DNA of 64,000 bases from Enterobacter wuhouensis (GTDB taxonomy: Bacteria; Pseudomonadota; Gammaproteobacteria; Enterobacterales; Enterobacteriaceae), in contig NZ_SJOO01000003.1 of assembly GCF_004331265.1 (NCBI RefSeq), positions 372,001 through 436,000 of the forward strand, in the 5' to 3' direction. Made by a program: the position numbers and the translations under genes. Under the pieces are notes generated by a model. The model searched no databases, had not been told where the DNA came from, and was given only the letters and a program-made list of their open reading frames with translations. Within the stretch, counting starts at the first letter, position 1. Every line of letters begins with the position of its first letter. Of the stretch, positions 40,730 to 50,597 are shown piece by piece.

Positions 40730-41743
40730 ATGACCACGATGCTGGAAGTGGCGAAGCGGGCAGGCGTTTCGAAAGCGACGGTCTCCAGGGTGCTGTCGGG
40801 AAATGGCTACGTCAGCCAGGAGACCAAAGACCGGGTATTTCAGGCCATCGAAGAGAGCGGCTATCGCCCCAATCTGCTGGCGCGAAACCTGGCGACTAAA
40901 CGCACCCAGACGCTGGGGCTGGTGGTGACCAACACGCTGTATCACGGCGTCTACTTTAGCGAACTGCTGTTTAACGCCGCGCGCATGACCGAAGAGAAGG
41001 GGCGGCAGCTGATCCTCGCGGACGGCAAGCACAGCGCCGAGGAAGAGCGCGAGGCCATTCAGTATCTGCTCGACATGCGCTGCGACGCGGCGATCATCTA
41101 CCCGCGCTTTTTGAGCGTGGAAGAGATGGACGAGATCGTCGAGAAGTGCGAGCAGCCGATCATGGTGCTCAACCGCCGCCTGCGGAAAAACAGCAGCCAC
41201 TGCGTCTGGTCCGATCATAAAGCCTCCAGCCAGGAGGCGGTGTCGCAGCTGATTGCGAAGGGGCACCGTGACATTGCGTTTATCACCGGCTCGCTGGATT
41301 CTCCCACCGGGGTTGAGCGCCTTTCCGGCTACAGGGACGCGCTGGCGCAGCACGGTATTCCGCTGCGCGAGGGGCTGATTGCGCAGGGGAAGTGGAACCC
41401 GGCCAGCGGCGCGGCGGCGGTGTCTGAGCTGCTCGCTCGCGGCGAACGCTTTACGGCGCTGGTGGCGAGCAACGACGATATGGCGATCGGAGCCATAAAG
41501 CAGCTTCACCAGAGCGGGATCGCCACGCCGGATGCGGTGTCGGTGATCGGCTTTGACGACGTGGCGATTGCGCCCTACATCGTGCCGTCGCTCTCCAGCG
41601 TGCGCGTTCCGGTGACGGAGATGATCCAGGAGACCATTAGCCGCCTGATTTTCATGCTCGACGGCGGCGAATTCAAATATCAGCAAACGTTTTCCGGCGA
41701 GCTAATCCTGCGCGAATCGGTAATTGATGGCCCGCACCGCTGA
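40730..41743 (+). CDS. ascG: Transcriptional repressor AscG (LacI family)
   Basis: LacI-type repressor of ascFB, 337 residues from ATG 40730 (MTTMLEVAKRAGVSKATVSRVLSG), the E. coli start; a longer start at 40688 is rejected. N-terminal HTH and hinge helix up to about residue 60, then a sugar-binding domain with VIGFDDVAIAPYIVPSLSSVR near the C terminus. Divergent from ascF. Confidence 0.95.
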   Translation: MTTMLEVAKRAGVSKATVSRVLSGNGYVSQETKDRVFQAIEESGYRPNLLARNLATKRTQTLGLVVTNTLYHGVYFSELLFNAARMTEEKGRQLILADGKHSAEEEREAIQYLLDMRCDAAIIYPRFLSVEEMDEIVEKCEQPIMVLNRRLRKNSSHCVWSDHKASSQEAVSQLIAKGHRDIAFITGSLDSPTGVERLSGYRDALAQHGIPLREGLIAQGKWNPASGAAAVSELLARGERFTALVASNDDMAIGAIKQLHQSGIATPDAVSVIGFDDVAIAPYIVPSLSSVRVPVTEMIQETISRLIFMLDGGEFKYQQTFSGELILRESVIDGPHR

Positions 41744-41778
41744 CGTCGACAGCCGTCATCGTCAGAAGTGACGATGAC
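41741..41778. promoter_or_regulatory. FhlA-type site and perfect inverted repeat upstream of hydN
   Basis: TGACGTCGACAG then arms GTCATCGTCA and TGACGATGAC around GAAG (41755-41778). The sequence resembles the FhlA-type elements at 29525 and 30128 in its GTCGACA core. It sits right on the ascG stop, 100 bases before hydN, so it could also end ascG transcripts, though no T tract is present. Confidence 0.5.
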
Positions 41779-41827
41779 AACACCTCTGTCTTTTCTGTAA
41801 GTCCAGTTATTTCAACAGGTTAAAAAC

Positions 41828-41844
41828 TGGCACGGTTTATGAAT
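41828..41844 (+). promoter_or_regulatory. Probable sigma-54 promoter of hydN-hypF
   Basis: TGGCACGGTTTATGAAT has the full -24 TGGCAC, with G at -12 but A where C is usual (GG-N10-GA). About 35 bases before hydN. Confidence 0.6.
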
Positions 41845-41878
41845 AGCTCCGCGCATGATTGTTATGCTGGAGAAGCAG

Positions 41879-42424
41879 ATGAACCGTTTTATGATGGCCG
41901 ATGCCAGTAAGTGTATTGGCTGCCGTACCTGTGAAGTTGCATGCGTAGTATCCCACCAGTCGGAGCAGGATTGCGCCTCCCTGACCCCGGAAGCCTTCCT
42001 GCCGCGCATTCACGTTATTAAGGGCGTGAACATCTCAACCGCCGCGATTTGCCGCCAGTGCGAAGACGCACCCTGCGCCAACGTCTGTCCGAACGGGGCG
42101 ATTAAGCGCGAGAAAGGCTTTGTGCACGTGATGCAGGAGCGCTGCATCGGGTGTAAAACCTGCGTTGTTGCCTGCCCGTACGGGGCGATGGAGGTGGTGG
42201 TTCGCCCGGTGGTGCGCAACAGCGGAATGGGGCTGAGCGTGCGCGCGGAAAAAGCAGAAGCCAACAAGTGCGATCTCTGCTACCACCGCGAAGCCGGCCC
42301 GGCCTGCATGGAGGTCTGCCCGACGCACGCGCTGGTGTGCGTGGATCGCGACAAGCTCGAACAGATGAGCGCCGAAAAACGCCGACGTGCGGCGTTCGAC
42401 ACCTCCTCGTCACTGCTGTTTTAA
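41879..42424 (+). CDS. hydN: Electron-transfer protein HydN
   Basis: Ferredoxin-like protein of 181 residues implicated in electron flow to formate dehydrogenase H/formate hydrogenlyase. Start at 41879 (MNRFMMADASKCIGC) has GGAGAAG upstream. Four [4Fe-4S] motifs: CIGCRTCEVAC, CRQCEDAPCANVCP, CIGCKTCVVACP and CDLCYHREAGPACMEVCP. Six bases before hypF. Slightly longer at the C terminus than E. coli HydN (175). Confidence 0.95.
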   Translation: MNRFMMADASKCIGCRTCEVACVVSHQSEQDCASLTPEAFLPRIHVIKGVNISTAAICRQCEDAPCANVCPNGAIKREKGFVHVMQERCIGCKTCVVACPYGAMEVVVRPVVRNSGMGLSVRAEKAEANKCDLCYHREAGPACMEVCPTHALVCVDRDKLEQMSAEKRRRAAFDTSSSLLF

Positions 42425-42430
42425 CCTGCG

Positions 42431-44671
42431 ATGAGCGGTAACGGCGTTCAGCTGCGGGTGAGGGGCAAGGTGCAGGGCGTGGGGTTTCGGCCCTTCGTCT
42501 GGCAGCTTGCGCATCAGCTTCAGCTAGCGGGTGATGTCTGCAACGACGGAGAGGGCGTGCTGGTGCGCCTCGCGGGTAATGGGGGGGCCTTTATCGCGAG
42601 GCTGCGCCAGGACTGCCCGCCGCTGGCGCGCATTGATGACGTTGAAACGCAGCCGTTCACCTGGACGACCCTGCCGGACGCGTTCGTTATCCGCCACAGC
42701 ACGGGCGGGGCGATGGACACCCAGATTGTCCCCGATGCCGCCACCTGTCCCGCGTGTCTTGCTGAAATGCGCGACCCCGGCGAGCGCCGCTACCGCTATC
42801 CGTTTATCAACTGCACCCACTGCGGCCCGCGCTTTACCATTATCCGCGCCATGCCCTACGACCGTCCGGCCACGTCAATGGCCGCTTTCCCGCTCTGCGT
42901 GCCGTGCGAAACGGAATACCGTAACCCGGCCGATCGGCGCTTCCACGCCCAGCCGGTGGCCTGCCCGGACTGCGGGCCCGCGCTGGAATGGCGTTCGGGC
43001 GACGTTGTTGCCATCCGCGAAACGGCACTGCGTGAAGCGGTGGCAATGCTCAGGAGCGGTGGCATAGTCGCGGTTAAAGGGCTGGGCGGTTTTCACCTCG
43101 TCTGTGATGCGCAAAATCCGCAGGCGATACGGAAACTGCGGGCTCGCAAACAGCGCCCGTCGAAGCCGCTGGCGGTGATGATCCCGCAGGCGGATAAGCT
43201 GCCTGAGTCGATTCAGACGCTGCTCGGCTCACCCGCTGCACCTATCGTGCTCACGCCAAAAGCCTGGCTGCCTGACTACCCTGAGGCTATCGCACCGGGT
43301 CTGGATACCCTGGGCATAATGCTTCCCGCTAATCCGCTGCAGCACCTTTTGATGATGGACTGCCGGCATCCGCTGGTGATGACCTCCGGCAACCTCAGCG
43401 GCAGGCCGCCTGCCATCAGTAATCAACAGGCGCTGGATGAACTGGGCAACATTGCGGACGGCTTCCTGCTGCACAATCGCGATATTCTTCAACGGATGGA
43501 TGATTCGGTGATGGATCGGGACGGCACGATGCTGCGCCGGGCGCGCGGTTTTGTGCCCGATGCCATCACGTTGCCTGCGGGTTTCGAGAACATCCCCGCC
43601 ATGCTATGCACCGGCGCGGAGATGAAAAACACCTTCTGCCTGGTGCGTGGCAGCCAGGCGGTGCTGAGCCAGCATTTTGGCGACCTGAGTGACGACGGTG
43701 TCGAAGCGCAGTGGCGCGGCGCGCTCTCGACGATGCAGGACATCTATGCCTTTCAGCCGGAGCGCGTGGTGTGCGACGCCCATCCGGGCTATCACACGCA
43801 ACAATGGGCGCAGGGGCAGGGGCTACCGGTCGAAACCGTGTTGCACCATCACGCGCACGCGGCGGCGTGCCTGGCCGAAAACGGCTGGCCGCGAGAGGGC
43901 GGAGACGTTATCGCCCTGACGCTGGACGGCATCGGCATGGGCGAAAACGGCGCGCTGTGGGGCGGGGAGTGCCTGCGGGTCAACTATCTTGAGTGCGAAC
44001 ATCTCGGCGGGCTGCCCGCCGTTGCGCTGCCGGGCGGCGATCTGGCGGCGCGGCAGCCGTGGCGTAATTTGCTCGCCCACTGCCTGGCGTTTGTTCCTGA
44101 CTGGACGCAGTACCCGGAAACGCGCGCGGTTCAGGCACAACGCTGGCCGCTGCTGGCGACGGCCATCCAGCGCGGCATTAACGCGCCGCTGGCCTCGTCG
44201 TGCGGTCGCCTGTTTGACGCGGTCGCCTGCGCGCTGGGCATCGATACGCAGAGCTATGAAGGTGAAGCCGCCTGCAGGCTGGAAGCGCTGGCATCGCGGT
44301 GCGCGGGCGTCGATCATCCGGTGACGCTGTCAGTCGAGAACCTCGCGCGTTTCTGGCAGCAGTGGCTGACCTGGCAGGCGGAACCCAGCGCGCGCGCGTG
44401 GGCGTTCCACGACGCGCTGGCTAAAGGGCTGGCAAACGTTGCGGCGTTTCATGCCCGACGCCTGTCGCTGTCGACAATCTGCCTCAGCGGCGGCGTGTTG
44501 CATAACCGTCTGCTGCGCGCGCGCCTGCGTCATTATCTCTCTGACTTCACTCTTCTTTTTCCTCATCACCTGCCCGCAGGCGACGGGGCTATCTCCTTCG
44601 GGCAGGCGGCGATCGCCGCCGCCCGGTCATGTTCACAAAGGACTTACAATGTTACGACTCTTACGCAATGA
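42431..44671 (+). CDS. hypF: Carbamoyltransferase HypF
   Basis: Makes the carbamoyl group for the NiFe cyanide ligands from carbamoyl phosphate and ATP and passes it to HypE. 746 residues. Domains: acylphosphatase ([18 protein letters not shown], residues 7-24), zinc-finger-like CxxC repeats ([32 protein letters not shown]), YrdC-like, and Kae1-like with the VLHHHAHAA motif. Overlaps the nickel permease gene by 23 bases. Confidence 0.97.
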   Translation: MSGNGVQLRVRGKVQGVGFRPFVWQLAHQLQLAGDVCNDGEGVLVRLAGNGGAFIARLRQDCPPLARIDDVETQPFTWTTLPDAFVIRHSTGGAMDTQIVPDAATCPACLAEMRDPGERRYRYPFINCTHCGPRFTIIRAMPYDRPATSMAAFPLCVPCETEYRNPADRRFHAQPVACPDCGPALEWRSGDVVAIRETALREAVAMLRSGGIVAVKGLGGFHLVCDAQNPQAIRKLRARKQRPSKPLAVMIPQADKLPESIQTLLGSPAAPIVLTPKAWLPDYPEAIAPGLDTLGIMLPANPLQHLLMMDCRHPLVMTSGNLSGRPPAISNQQALDELGNIADGFLLHNRDILQRMDDSVMDRDGTMLRRARGFVPDAITLPAGFENIPAMLCTGAEMKNTFCLVRGSQAVLSQHFGDLSDDGVEAQWRGALSTMQDIYAFQPERVVCDAHPGYHTQQWAQGQGLPVETVLHHHAHAAACLAENGWPREGGDVIALTLDGIGMGENGALWGGECLRVNYLECEHLGGLPAVALPGGDLAARQPWRNLLAHCLAFVPDWTQYPETRAVQAQRWPLLATAIQRGINAPLASSCGRLFDAVACALGIDTQSYEGEAACRLEALASRCAGVDHPVTLSVENLARFWQQWLTWQAEPSARAWAFHDALAKGLANVAAFHARRLSLSTICLSGGVLHNRLLRARLRHYLSDFTLLFPHHLPAGDGAISFGQAAIAAARSCSQRTYNVTTLTQ

Positions 44672-45671
44672 ACCTTGCGCGGCGCTTCTGCTGCTGGGAC
44701 TGGTAATGGCTAATTTGCTCGCCTGGGGATGGGCATGGCAAACCTTTAGCGGCAGCACGGCGCTGATGGCCGCCAGCCTGCTGGCGTGGTGCTACGGGCT
44801 GCGCCATGCGGTAGATGCGGACCACATTGCCGCCATTGATACCGTGACGCGTAAGATGATGCAGCAGGGCAAGCGTCCGTCCGGCGTGGGGGCGTGGTTC
44901 TCGCTGGGGCACTCCACCATCGTGGTGCTGGCCTCCATTGCCATCGCCGCCACCGCGACGGCGTTTCAGAAAAACATGGCATGGTTCCACGAAACCGGCA
45001 GCCTGATCGGCACCGCCGTTTCCGCGACCTTCCTGCTGGCGATGGCGCTGGTGAACATGGTGATCCTGCGCGGCGTCTGGCGCAGCTTTCAGGCGCTGAA
45101 AAACGGCAGGCCGGTGCAGGGCGACATCGCGCTGCCTGCGCAGGGCGGCGTCATGAACTGGCTGTTCGGCAAAACCTTCCGCCTGGTGAATAAAAGCTGG
45201 CAGATGTACCTGGTCGGCTTCCTGTTTGGCCTCGGCTTTGATACGGCCACCGAGATTGGCGTGCTGGGGATCTCTGCCGCCAGCGCCTCCAGCGGGATGT
45301 CGGTGTGGTCAATCATGGTCTTCCCGGCGCTCTTCGCCAGCGGCATGGCGCTGGTGGATACCCTCGACAACCTGCTGATGGTCGGGGCCTACGGCTGGGC
45401 GTTCAACAAGCCGCAGCGCAAGCTCTACTACAACATGACCATCACCGGCACCTCCGTGGTGGTGGCGCTGTTTATCGGCGGGCTGGAAGCGCTGGGCCTG
45501 CTGATGGACAAATTTGCCCTCAGCGGCGGCGTCTGGGATCTGATTGGCGCGGTGAACGACAACCTGGGCAACGCCGGGTTTGTGGTGGTCGGGCTGTTCG
45601 TTGCCTGCTGGCTGATCTCGATGGTCAACTACCGCTGGCGCGGCTACGACGCGCTGATCGTGCGCTCCTGA
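44649..45671 (+). CDS. Nickel/cobalt permease, NiCoT family
   Basis: Membrane importer of 340 residues from ATG 44649 ([17 protein letters not shown]), with AAAGGA upstream. Signature HAVDADH (His53-His59) inside [19 protein letters not shown] and the [10 protein letters not shown] and [10 protein letters not shown] motifs of NixA/HoxN. About eight helices. Its start lies within hypF, so it shares the hydN-hypF operon and very likely supplies nickel to hydrogenase 3. E. coli K-12 uses NikABCDE instead. The last 28 bases overlap a convergent regulator gene. Confidence 0.93.
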   Translation: MLRLLRNEPCAALLLLGLVMANLLAWGWAWQTFSGSTALMAASLLAWCYGLRHAVDADHIAAIDTVTRKMMQQGKRPSGVGAWFSLGHSTIVVLASIAIAATATAFQKNMAWFHETGSLIGTAVSATFLLAMALVNMVILRGVWRSFQALKNGRPVQGDIALPAQGGVMNWLFGKTFRLVNKSWQMYLVGFLFGLGFDTATEIGVLGISAASASSGMSVWSIMVFPALFASGMALVDTLDNLLMVGAYGWAFNKPQRKLYYNMTITGTSVVVALFIGGLEALGLLMDKFALSGGVWDLIGAVNDNLGNAGFVVVGLFVACWLISMVNYRWRGYDALIVRS

Positions 45672-47308
45672 ACCGGCGGCAGCCAGGCGCGGGTAAAATC
45701 GAGCCAGCCGCTGGCGGTCAGCACAATGTCCTGCACGTTTTCCAGGGTGTTAAGACGATAGCGGTAGTGGAACAGCGGCGTGCAGGCGCCGCTTTCCAGC
45801 AGGTGCTGAAAGAACGCGGGCACCCGTGTTTTCAGCGTTTCTTCGCTTTCGCAGTACGTTATAAGCGTCTGCTTCGCTTTTTGCCAGGCGGTCTGCCCCA
45901 GCGCGGCGGCCCAGGCGGGTTCTTCTGTAAACCACTCTGCCAGCGCAAACTCCGGCACTTCGCCAGCCAGATAGTCCCCCAGTAGGATATCGCCCTGCGC
46001 CAGCGCGTCGGGCGCATGCCATTCCTCGCGGTCCTTCCACTGAATATTAACGTCGCAGCCGCGCTTTTTCAGGCGCGCTTGCAGCATGCTGGCCAGATCG
46101 CTCAGCCCCGGCGTGTCGTAACAGACAAGCGAAAGGGTGGCGGGAAGCGCCACCTCGGATACATCCGGAAGGGCGGGCGTCGCGATGCCGGGCAGAATTT
46201 CCGTGCGGGTGTCGACATCCTCCCGGCAAAGGTACTGTTGATTGATATGCTGAATTTCCTGGCGCAGCCAGGCCGCCAGCGGCTCTGGCAGCATGGCGTT
46301 CAGCATCAGCCAGGCAAACCCACCGCTGGTAGAGGTGACGGACGCCCGGGCATTGTCTCCTTTCCCCACGGTGATCCACGCGGGTCTTTCCGCCTCGCTG
46401 CGGGTTCGCCAGAACTCAATGGCGTGGAGCAGCGGGTGCGCGGCAAAGTACCAGGGCTGGCGCTCAAGGCGCAGATAGTGGGAGTGGTGGCGAGCGATAG
46501 CAAACGGCCCGGCACCGATATCCGGCTGCTGCGGATGCGGCAGGCGACAGGCGTGGTGGGCAAGACGGTGCGCCAGCATAGCGTCGGGCGTGTTCAGCTG
46601 GAACTCCAGACACCAGGGGGCGACAAGCGACACCGTCTGAACGTGCGTGCACCCCGCGCTGCGGCCGGGATCGGCCAGCAACTGCTGAATCGCGCTGAGA
46701 ACATCTTCATCGCTGATGGACTGCCCGTTATGCCAGTGCGCGCCGCTGCGCAGGTAAAACCGCCAGGCGAGTTTATCCTCGCTGGCTTCCCAGTGGTGGG
46801 CTAAATCGGGCACGGGACGTGGGTGGCCTGACGCATAGCGCGTCAGCCCCGCATGTACCGCGCAGATAATATGCTGCTCGGCGCGACGACGCTGAAGGGC
46901 GGGGTGAAGCGAGGTCAGCGGGCGGTACCACGGAATACGCAGGGTTGGCTGATGCTTTAGCCATTTTCCCCCTAAAAACGGGGTGATGATGTGGTGCAGG
47001 CTGGCCGGATCGCCGTCGGCCAGCTGGAGCGCGCTCTGGTAATCCCCTTTCTCCAGACAGGCGTGCATCAGCGGCGCGCTCAGTTCGCTGGTGGTTGTCA
47101 GGCAGTGCAGGGTGGCACGATGCCCGCGCCCCGGCTGCGCATCCCAGCTTAGCCAGCCGCTTTGTGCGAGCTGGCGCAGCAGGGTGCGCGCATGACGTTC
47201 GCTGCACAGCGCAACCTCCGCGACTTCTGCAATGGTCGTGGAGGCTGGCGCAGCGCCGTAGTGCTGATAAAGCCGTTGATACTGACGGATTTTCTGTAGC
47301 TGGCGCAT
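45644..47308 (-). CDS. SgrR-family transcriptional regulator (HTH plus SBP_bac_5 domain)
   Basis: 554 residues. N-terminal winged helix (about 20-70; VALCSERHARTLLRQLAQSGWLSWD), then a solute-binding-protein-like domain of the oligopeptide/nickel class (about residues 110-545). It resembles SgrR, which activates sgrS/sgrT on glucose-phosphate stress, but it is clearly a diverged paralog. Convergent with, and overlapping, the nickel permease. A short SgrT-like frame lies upstream on the same strand. Ligand unknown. Confidence 0.85.
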   Translation of the reverse strand: MRQLQKIRQYQRLYQHYGAAPASTTIAEVAEVALCSERHARTLLRQLAQSGWLSWDAQPGRGHRATLHCLTTTSELSAPLMHACLEKGDYQSALQLADGDPASLHHIITPFLGGKWLKHQPTLRIPWYRPLTSLHPALQRRRAEQHIICAVHAGLTRYASGHPRPVPDLAHHWEASEDKLAWRFYLRSGAHWHNGQSISDEDVLSAIQQLLADPGRSAGCTHVQTVSLVAPWCLEFQLNTPDAMLAHRLAHHACRLPHPQQPDIGAGPFAIARHHSHYLRLERQPWYFAAHPLLHAIEFWRTRSEAERPAWITVGKGDNARASVTSTSGGFAWLMLNAMLPEPLAAWLRQEIQHINQQYLCREDVDTRTEILPGIATPALPDVSEVALPATLSLVCYDTPGLSDLASMLQARLKKRGCDVNIQWKDREEWHAPDALAQGDILLGDYLAGEVPEFALAEWFTEEPAWAAALGQTAWQKAKQTLITYCESEETLKTRVPAFFQHLLESGACTPLFHYRYRLNTLENVQDIVLTASGWLDFTRAWLPPVQERTISAS

Positions 47309-47394
47309 AGCGGCATACCGATAACAAAGGGATGCTGAGAGTGTAGGATTTTTTTGCGGAAGAAAAAGTGCTGGTTTATGTAAAGTGTTCCGGT

Positions 47395-47468
47395 TTTTAG
47401 CCCGGCGGCGCTACGCCTGCGCGGGCCTACGGGCTTTGTAGGCTGGGCAAGCGCAGCGCCACCCGGCA
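47395..47468. repeat. REP-type repeat pair
   Basis: Units AGCCCGGCGGCG...CGCGGGCC (47399-47426) and GGCTGGGCAAGCG...CGCCACCCGGC (47441-47467) linked by TACGGGCTTTGTAGG. Lies between the SgrR-like gene and the SgrT-like frame. Confidence 0.8.
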
Positions 47469-47469
47469 A

Positions 47470-47628
47470 TTACCGCTCATGCTCACTGACCGGCATCATC
47501 AGCTCACGCAGACGCTCAATGCGCGCCTCCGGGCTGAGCCAGAGCCAGCGAAACAGAATATGTTCTCCCTTTTTCGCCTGTTTAAAATAGGTTGAAAAGT
47601 AAAGTAGCTCTTTGCTGAACGTTGCCAT
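47470..47628 (-). CDS. Small SgrT-like protein (52 residues)
   Basis: Starts ATG 47628 (MATFSKELLYFSTYFKQAKK) with CCGGAGA seven bases upstream. 52 residues, ending SPEARIERLRELMMPVSEHER. From memory, E. coli SgrT (43 residues) shows YF..A.K then RWL.S.P.R...L..LM; the frame here has YFKQAKK then RWLWLSPEARIERLRELM. Such a likeness beside an SgrR-family gene is suggestive, but short alignments are fragile. I see no SgrS-type ptsG-pairing sequence downstream; a REP pair follows directly. Not placed in any other known family by me. Confidence 0.55.
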   Translation of the reverse strand: MATFSKELLYFSTYFKQAKKGEHILFRWLWLSPEARIERLRELMMPVSEHER

Positions 47629-47724
47629 GGGATGTCTCCGGCTGATTGATTCCTGTTCAGGGTAAGCCGGGGAAGGGGGATAAAACAGGGTGATGTTTTT
47701 AAGCTGTTCCGCATTTTCATCGGG

Positions 47725-47752
47725 CAAAAAAAAGCCCCGGGACATCGGGGCG
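47725..47752 (-). terminator. Intrinsic terminator of norVW
   Basis: Minus strand: GCCCCG-ATGTCC-CGGGGC followed by eight T. About 83 bases after the norW stop and 97 before the small SgrT-like frame. Confidence 0.75.
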
Positions 47753-47796
47753 GCGGATAATAAAATCCAAAGGTTAAGTAAGCGTGGCAGTACTGT

Positions 47797-47826
47797 AGGC
47801 CGGGTAAGCGAAGCGCCACCCGGCAA
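47797..47826. repeat. Single REP-type unit after norW
   Basis: TAGGCCGGGTAAGCGAAGCG then CCACCCGGCA, a palindromic REP unit eight bases from the norW stop codon. Confidence 0.75.
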
Positions 47827-47834
47827 AAAGAGGG

Positions 47835-48968
47835 TTAAGCAGGTAGCGATTTCAGCAGCGCAAAGGCCTCCTTCATGCGGTCTTCACTGACCACAAAGGC
47901 CCGCACCTGGCCGTCATTATCCGAACCGCGCGCCACCATGCCCTGCGGCTCAATGGCGATGTTCCAGTTCAGATCCTGACGCTGCGTTTCACCCGCAAGG
48001 TGCAGCGGTAATTCCGGCGTTTTGACCTTCACCAGCATGGCGGGTAATTTCAGCGGCGCGCTGCCGCCGAGCAGGTTTTTTGCCAGATACATGGCGCTTA
48101 ATTGAATCGGCTGCAGGAACGGCAGCACCTGACCGTTAATTTCAGCGCAGTCGCCCAGGGCGTAAATATCCGGCTGCGTGGTTTGCAGATAGCTGTCCAC
48201 CTTCACCCCACGGTTTGTTTCCGCCCCGGCGCGATGCGCCAGCGCGGTTTCCGGGCGCAGGCCCGTTGCGGCAACCACCACATCCACCTCTACGCTGCGG
48301 CTGCGGTCGAGCGTAGCGCGAATGCCGCCCTCGGTTTTGGTCAGGCTCTGCAGCTGTGATTTCAGCAGCAGATGCACGCCCATGTCGGTCAGACGATGCT
48401 GTAAGCGACTGCTTACTTCAGCGGGCATCAGCGCCGACAGGATGCTCGCCGCGTGGTCGACGAGGGTAACGGACTTGCCCGCACGGCAGAAATCCATCGC
48501 CAGCTCGGTGCCGATCAGCCCGCCGCCGACGATCATCACGCGCTGCGCGTCGCGAAGCCTCGTTTCGCTGGCCTGATACTCCTGCTGGCTGTTGAGGGTA
48601 ATCATCAGCTCGCGGCCTTCGACCGGCGGCACAAACGCAGAGGCCCCCGTGGCGAGCACCAGCCTGTCGTATTGCCAGGTTTTCTCTTTCGCCTTCACTA
48701 CGTGGGCATCGGCGTCGATGTCGGTGACCCAGGTATAAGGGAACAGGCGCAGGTTAAACTGCTCGGCGAACTCCCCCGCCGTCTGGCGGGTGAGGTCGTC
48801 GGCGCGCTGATTCTGGCTAATGACGTGGCTTAAATCAGGCTTGTTGTACTCATCCATGCTGTCGGCGGCAATGACCGTCAGCGGCACGCTGGCGTCCTGC
48901 TTGCGGATGTTTTTCACCAGCTGGCGGGCGGCAAAGCCCGAGCCGATGATGACGATACCGTTGCTCAT
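47835..48968 (-). CDS. norW: NADH:flavorubredoxin reductase NorW
   Basis: FAD enzyme passing electrons from NADH to the rubredoxin domain of NorV. 377 residues. FAD-binding motif [15 protein letters not shown] at residues 5-19, NAD motif [17 protein letters not shown] near 141-157, and [12 protein letters not shown] near the C terminus. Four-base overlap with norV. Confidence 0.96.
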   Translation of the reverse strand: MSNGIVIIGSGFAARQLVKNIRKQDASVPLTVIAADSMDEYNKPDLSHVISQNQRADDLTRQTAGEFAEQFNLRLFPYTWVTDIDADAHVVKAKEKTWQYDRLVLATGASAFVPPVEGRELMITLNSQQEYQASETRLRDAQRVMIVGGGLIGTELAMDFCRAGKSVTLVDHAASILSALMPAEVSSRLQHRLTDMGVHLLLKSQLQSLTKTEGGIRATLDRSRSVEVDVVVAATGLRPETALAHRAGAETNRGVKVDSYLQTTQPDIYALGDCAEINGQVLPFLQPIQLSAMYLAKNLLGGSAPLKLPAMLVKVKTPELPLHLAGETQRQDLNWNIAIEPQGMVARGSDNDGQVRAFVVSEDRMKEAFALLKSLPA

Positions 48969-50410
48969 TTTGCCTCCGTACCCAGTTCGTCAAAGACGTC
49001 TTTACCGAGGGAGCATTCCGGGCAGAGGAAGTTGTCCGGCACCTCGCTCCACGGCGTGCCCGGAGCGACATCCTGCAGCGGTTCGCCCAGTTCAGGATCG
49101 TAAATCCACTGGCAGACGCTGCACTGCATGCGCGGGCCGAGGTCTGCGGTGGAGGCTGCACACGCGGTGGCTTCCTGAGAGGCGGAAGGTTTTGCTGCTG
49201 TTTCAGGCAGCGGAGCGAGCGCCCACTGACGTGCAATATCGCGGCCGTGCTGGCGGCAGATTTCCAGCGCATCGATATCCGGGCGCCATTTCGCCTTCAG
49301 GCTCAGGGACATTTCGAATCCGGCATCCTGCAGGCGGGTAGACAGACGATCTACCGCGCCGCCGCTCCAGCCGTGGGAGCCAAACGCGCTGGCGCGCTTG
49401 TTGCGAAAGCGCAGGCCGGTCATCTCTTCCACCAGGCCGGCAATTTTCGGCATCATCACGTTGTTCATGGTGGAGGTGCCCACCAGCACGCCCTTCGAGC
49501 GGAACACGTTGGTCAACACCTCGTTCTTATCGCTGCGCGCCACGTTGAAGATTTTCACCGCCACGTTGGGGTCCACTTCGTTGATGCCCTGGGCAATCGC
49601 GTCCGCCATCATGCGGGTATTGTTGGACATGGTGTCGTAGAAAATGGTGATGCGGTCTTCCTGATAGTCCGCCGCCCACTTCAGGTACAGCTCAACAATC
49701 TGGGTTGGGTTCTCACGCCACACCACGCCGTGGGAGGTGGCGATCATATCCACCGGCAGGTTGAAGCCGAGGATTTCGGTGATTTTTGGCGTTACCAGGC
49801 GGCTGAACGGCGTCAGGATGTTGGCGTAGTAGCGCTGGCACTGCTCGAACAGCTCGGTCTGGTCCACTTCGTCGTTGAACAGGCGCTCGTCGCAGTAGTG
49901 CTGGCCGAAGGCGTCGTTGCTGAACAGCACCGCGTCGCCGGTCATGTAGGTCATCATGCTGTCCGGCCAGTGCAGCATCGGGGTTTCCACGAAGATCAGC
50001 TGTTTGCCATTGCCGATATCCAGCGCGTCGCCGGTTTTCACGGTGTGGAAGTTCCACTCCGGGTGGTGGTGGTGACCGTTGATGGAGTCGATGGCGTTAG
50101 TGGTGCAGTAGATCGGGGTGTTCGGAATGTAGGACATCAGCTCGGTCAGCGCGCCGGCGTGGTCCTCTTCCGCGTGGTTGATGATGATGTAGTCGATAGC
50201 GTCGAGGTCGATTTCGCTGCGCAGGTTCTGCACGAATTCGCGGCTGAACTTGTGATCGACGGTATCGATCAGCACGTTTTTACCTTCGCGGATAAGATAG
50301 CTATTGTAGCTGCTGCCGCGCAGCGTTTTGTATTCCGTCCCGTGGAAATCGCGCACTTCCCAGTCACGTTGACCGACCCAATGAATGTTATTTTTAACCA
50401 GAATAGACAT
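48965..50410 (-). CDS. norV: Anaerobic nitric oxide reductase flavorubredoxin NorV
   Basis: Reduces NO to N2O under anoxic conditions. 481 residues. Diiron beta-lactamase-like domain with His79, Glu81, Asp83 and His84 ([10 protein letters not shown]); flavodoxin domain ([17 protein letters not shown], from ~254); C-terminal rubredoxin with [10 protein letters not shown] and FLCPECSLG. First gene of norVW, with sigma-54 promoter and NorR boxes upstream. Confidence 0.97.
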   Translation of the reverse strand: MSILVKNNIHWVGQRDWEVRDFHGTEYKTLRGSSYNSYLIREGKNVLIDTVDHKFSREFVQNLRSEIDLDAIDYIIINHAEEDHAGALTELMSYIPNTPIYCTTNAIDSINGHHHHPEWNFHTVKTGDALDIGNGKQLIFVETPMLHWPDSMMTYMTGDAVLFSNDAFGQHYCDERLFNDEVDQTELFEQCQRYYANILTPFSRLVTPKITEILGFNLPVDMIATSHGVVWRENPTQIVELYLKWAADYQEDRITIFYDTMSNNTRMMADAIAQGINEVDPNVAVKIFNVARSDKNEVLTNVFRSKGVLVGTSTMNNVMMPKIAGLVEEMTGLRFRNKRASAFGSHGWSGGAVDRLSTRLQDAGFEMSLSLKAKWRPDIDALEICRQHGRDIARQWALAPLPETAAKPSASQEATACAASTADLGPRMQCSVCQWIYDPELGEPLQDVAPGTPWSEVPDNFLCPECSLGKDVFDELGTEAK

Positions 50411-50456
50411 AGCAACCTCAGCTTAATACGGTGTGTTCAAATAAGATGGTTTAGCT

Positions 50457-50475
50457 ATATCAAGTTGCGTGCCAA
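50457..50475 (-). promoter_or_regulatory. Sigma-54 promoter of norVW
   Basis: Minus strand TTGGCACGCAACTTGATAT: TTGGCAC at -24; at -12 the bases are TTGA rather than TTGC (GG-N10-GA). Position and NorR boxes make it the likely norV promoter. Confidence 0.65.
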
Positions 50476-50529
50476 CTTTTTAATTGATTGAATTTAGTGG
50501 GTTTATTGTTTTTTAGCTCTTAATGGGTA

Positions 50530-50585
50530 GTCATTATGACTATACTAAATACGGTCAATATGACAGTATGTGTTGTCAAAATGAC
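50530..50585. promoter_or_regulatory. Three NorR enhancer boxes
   Basis: GTCATTATGAC (50530-50540), GTCAATATGAC (50554-50564) and GTCAAAATGAC (50575-50585), each GTCA-N3-TGAC. Three such boxes upstream of norV are essential for NorR hexamer assembly in E. coli. The last lies 13 bases before norR. Confidence 0.9.
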
Positions 50586-50597
50586 AATGAGGCAGAC

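Noticed and set aside
47309..47469. SgrS-like small RNA after the SgrT-like frame
   Set aside because: No segment resembling the conserved ptsG-pairing region was seen; the space is filled by a REP pair.
49247..50491. 414-codon plus-strand frame opposite norV
   Set aside because: Shadow frame; norV domains are certain.
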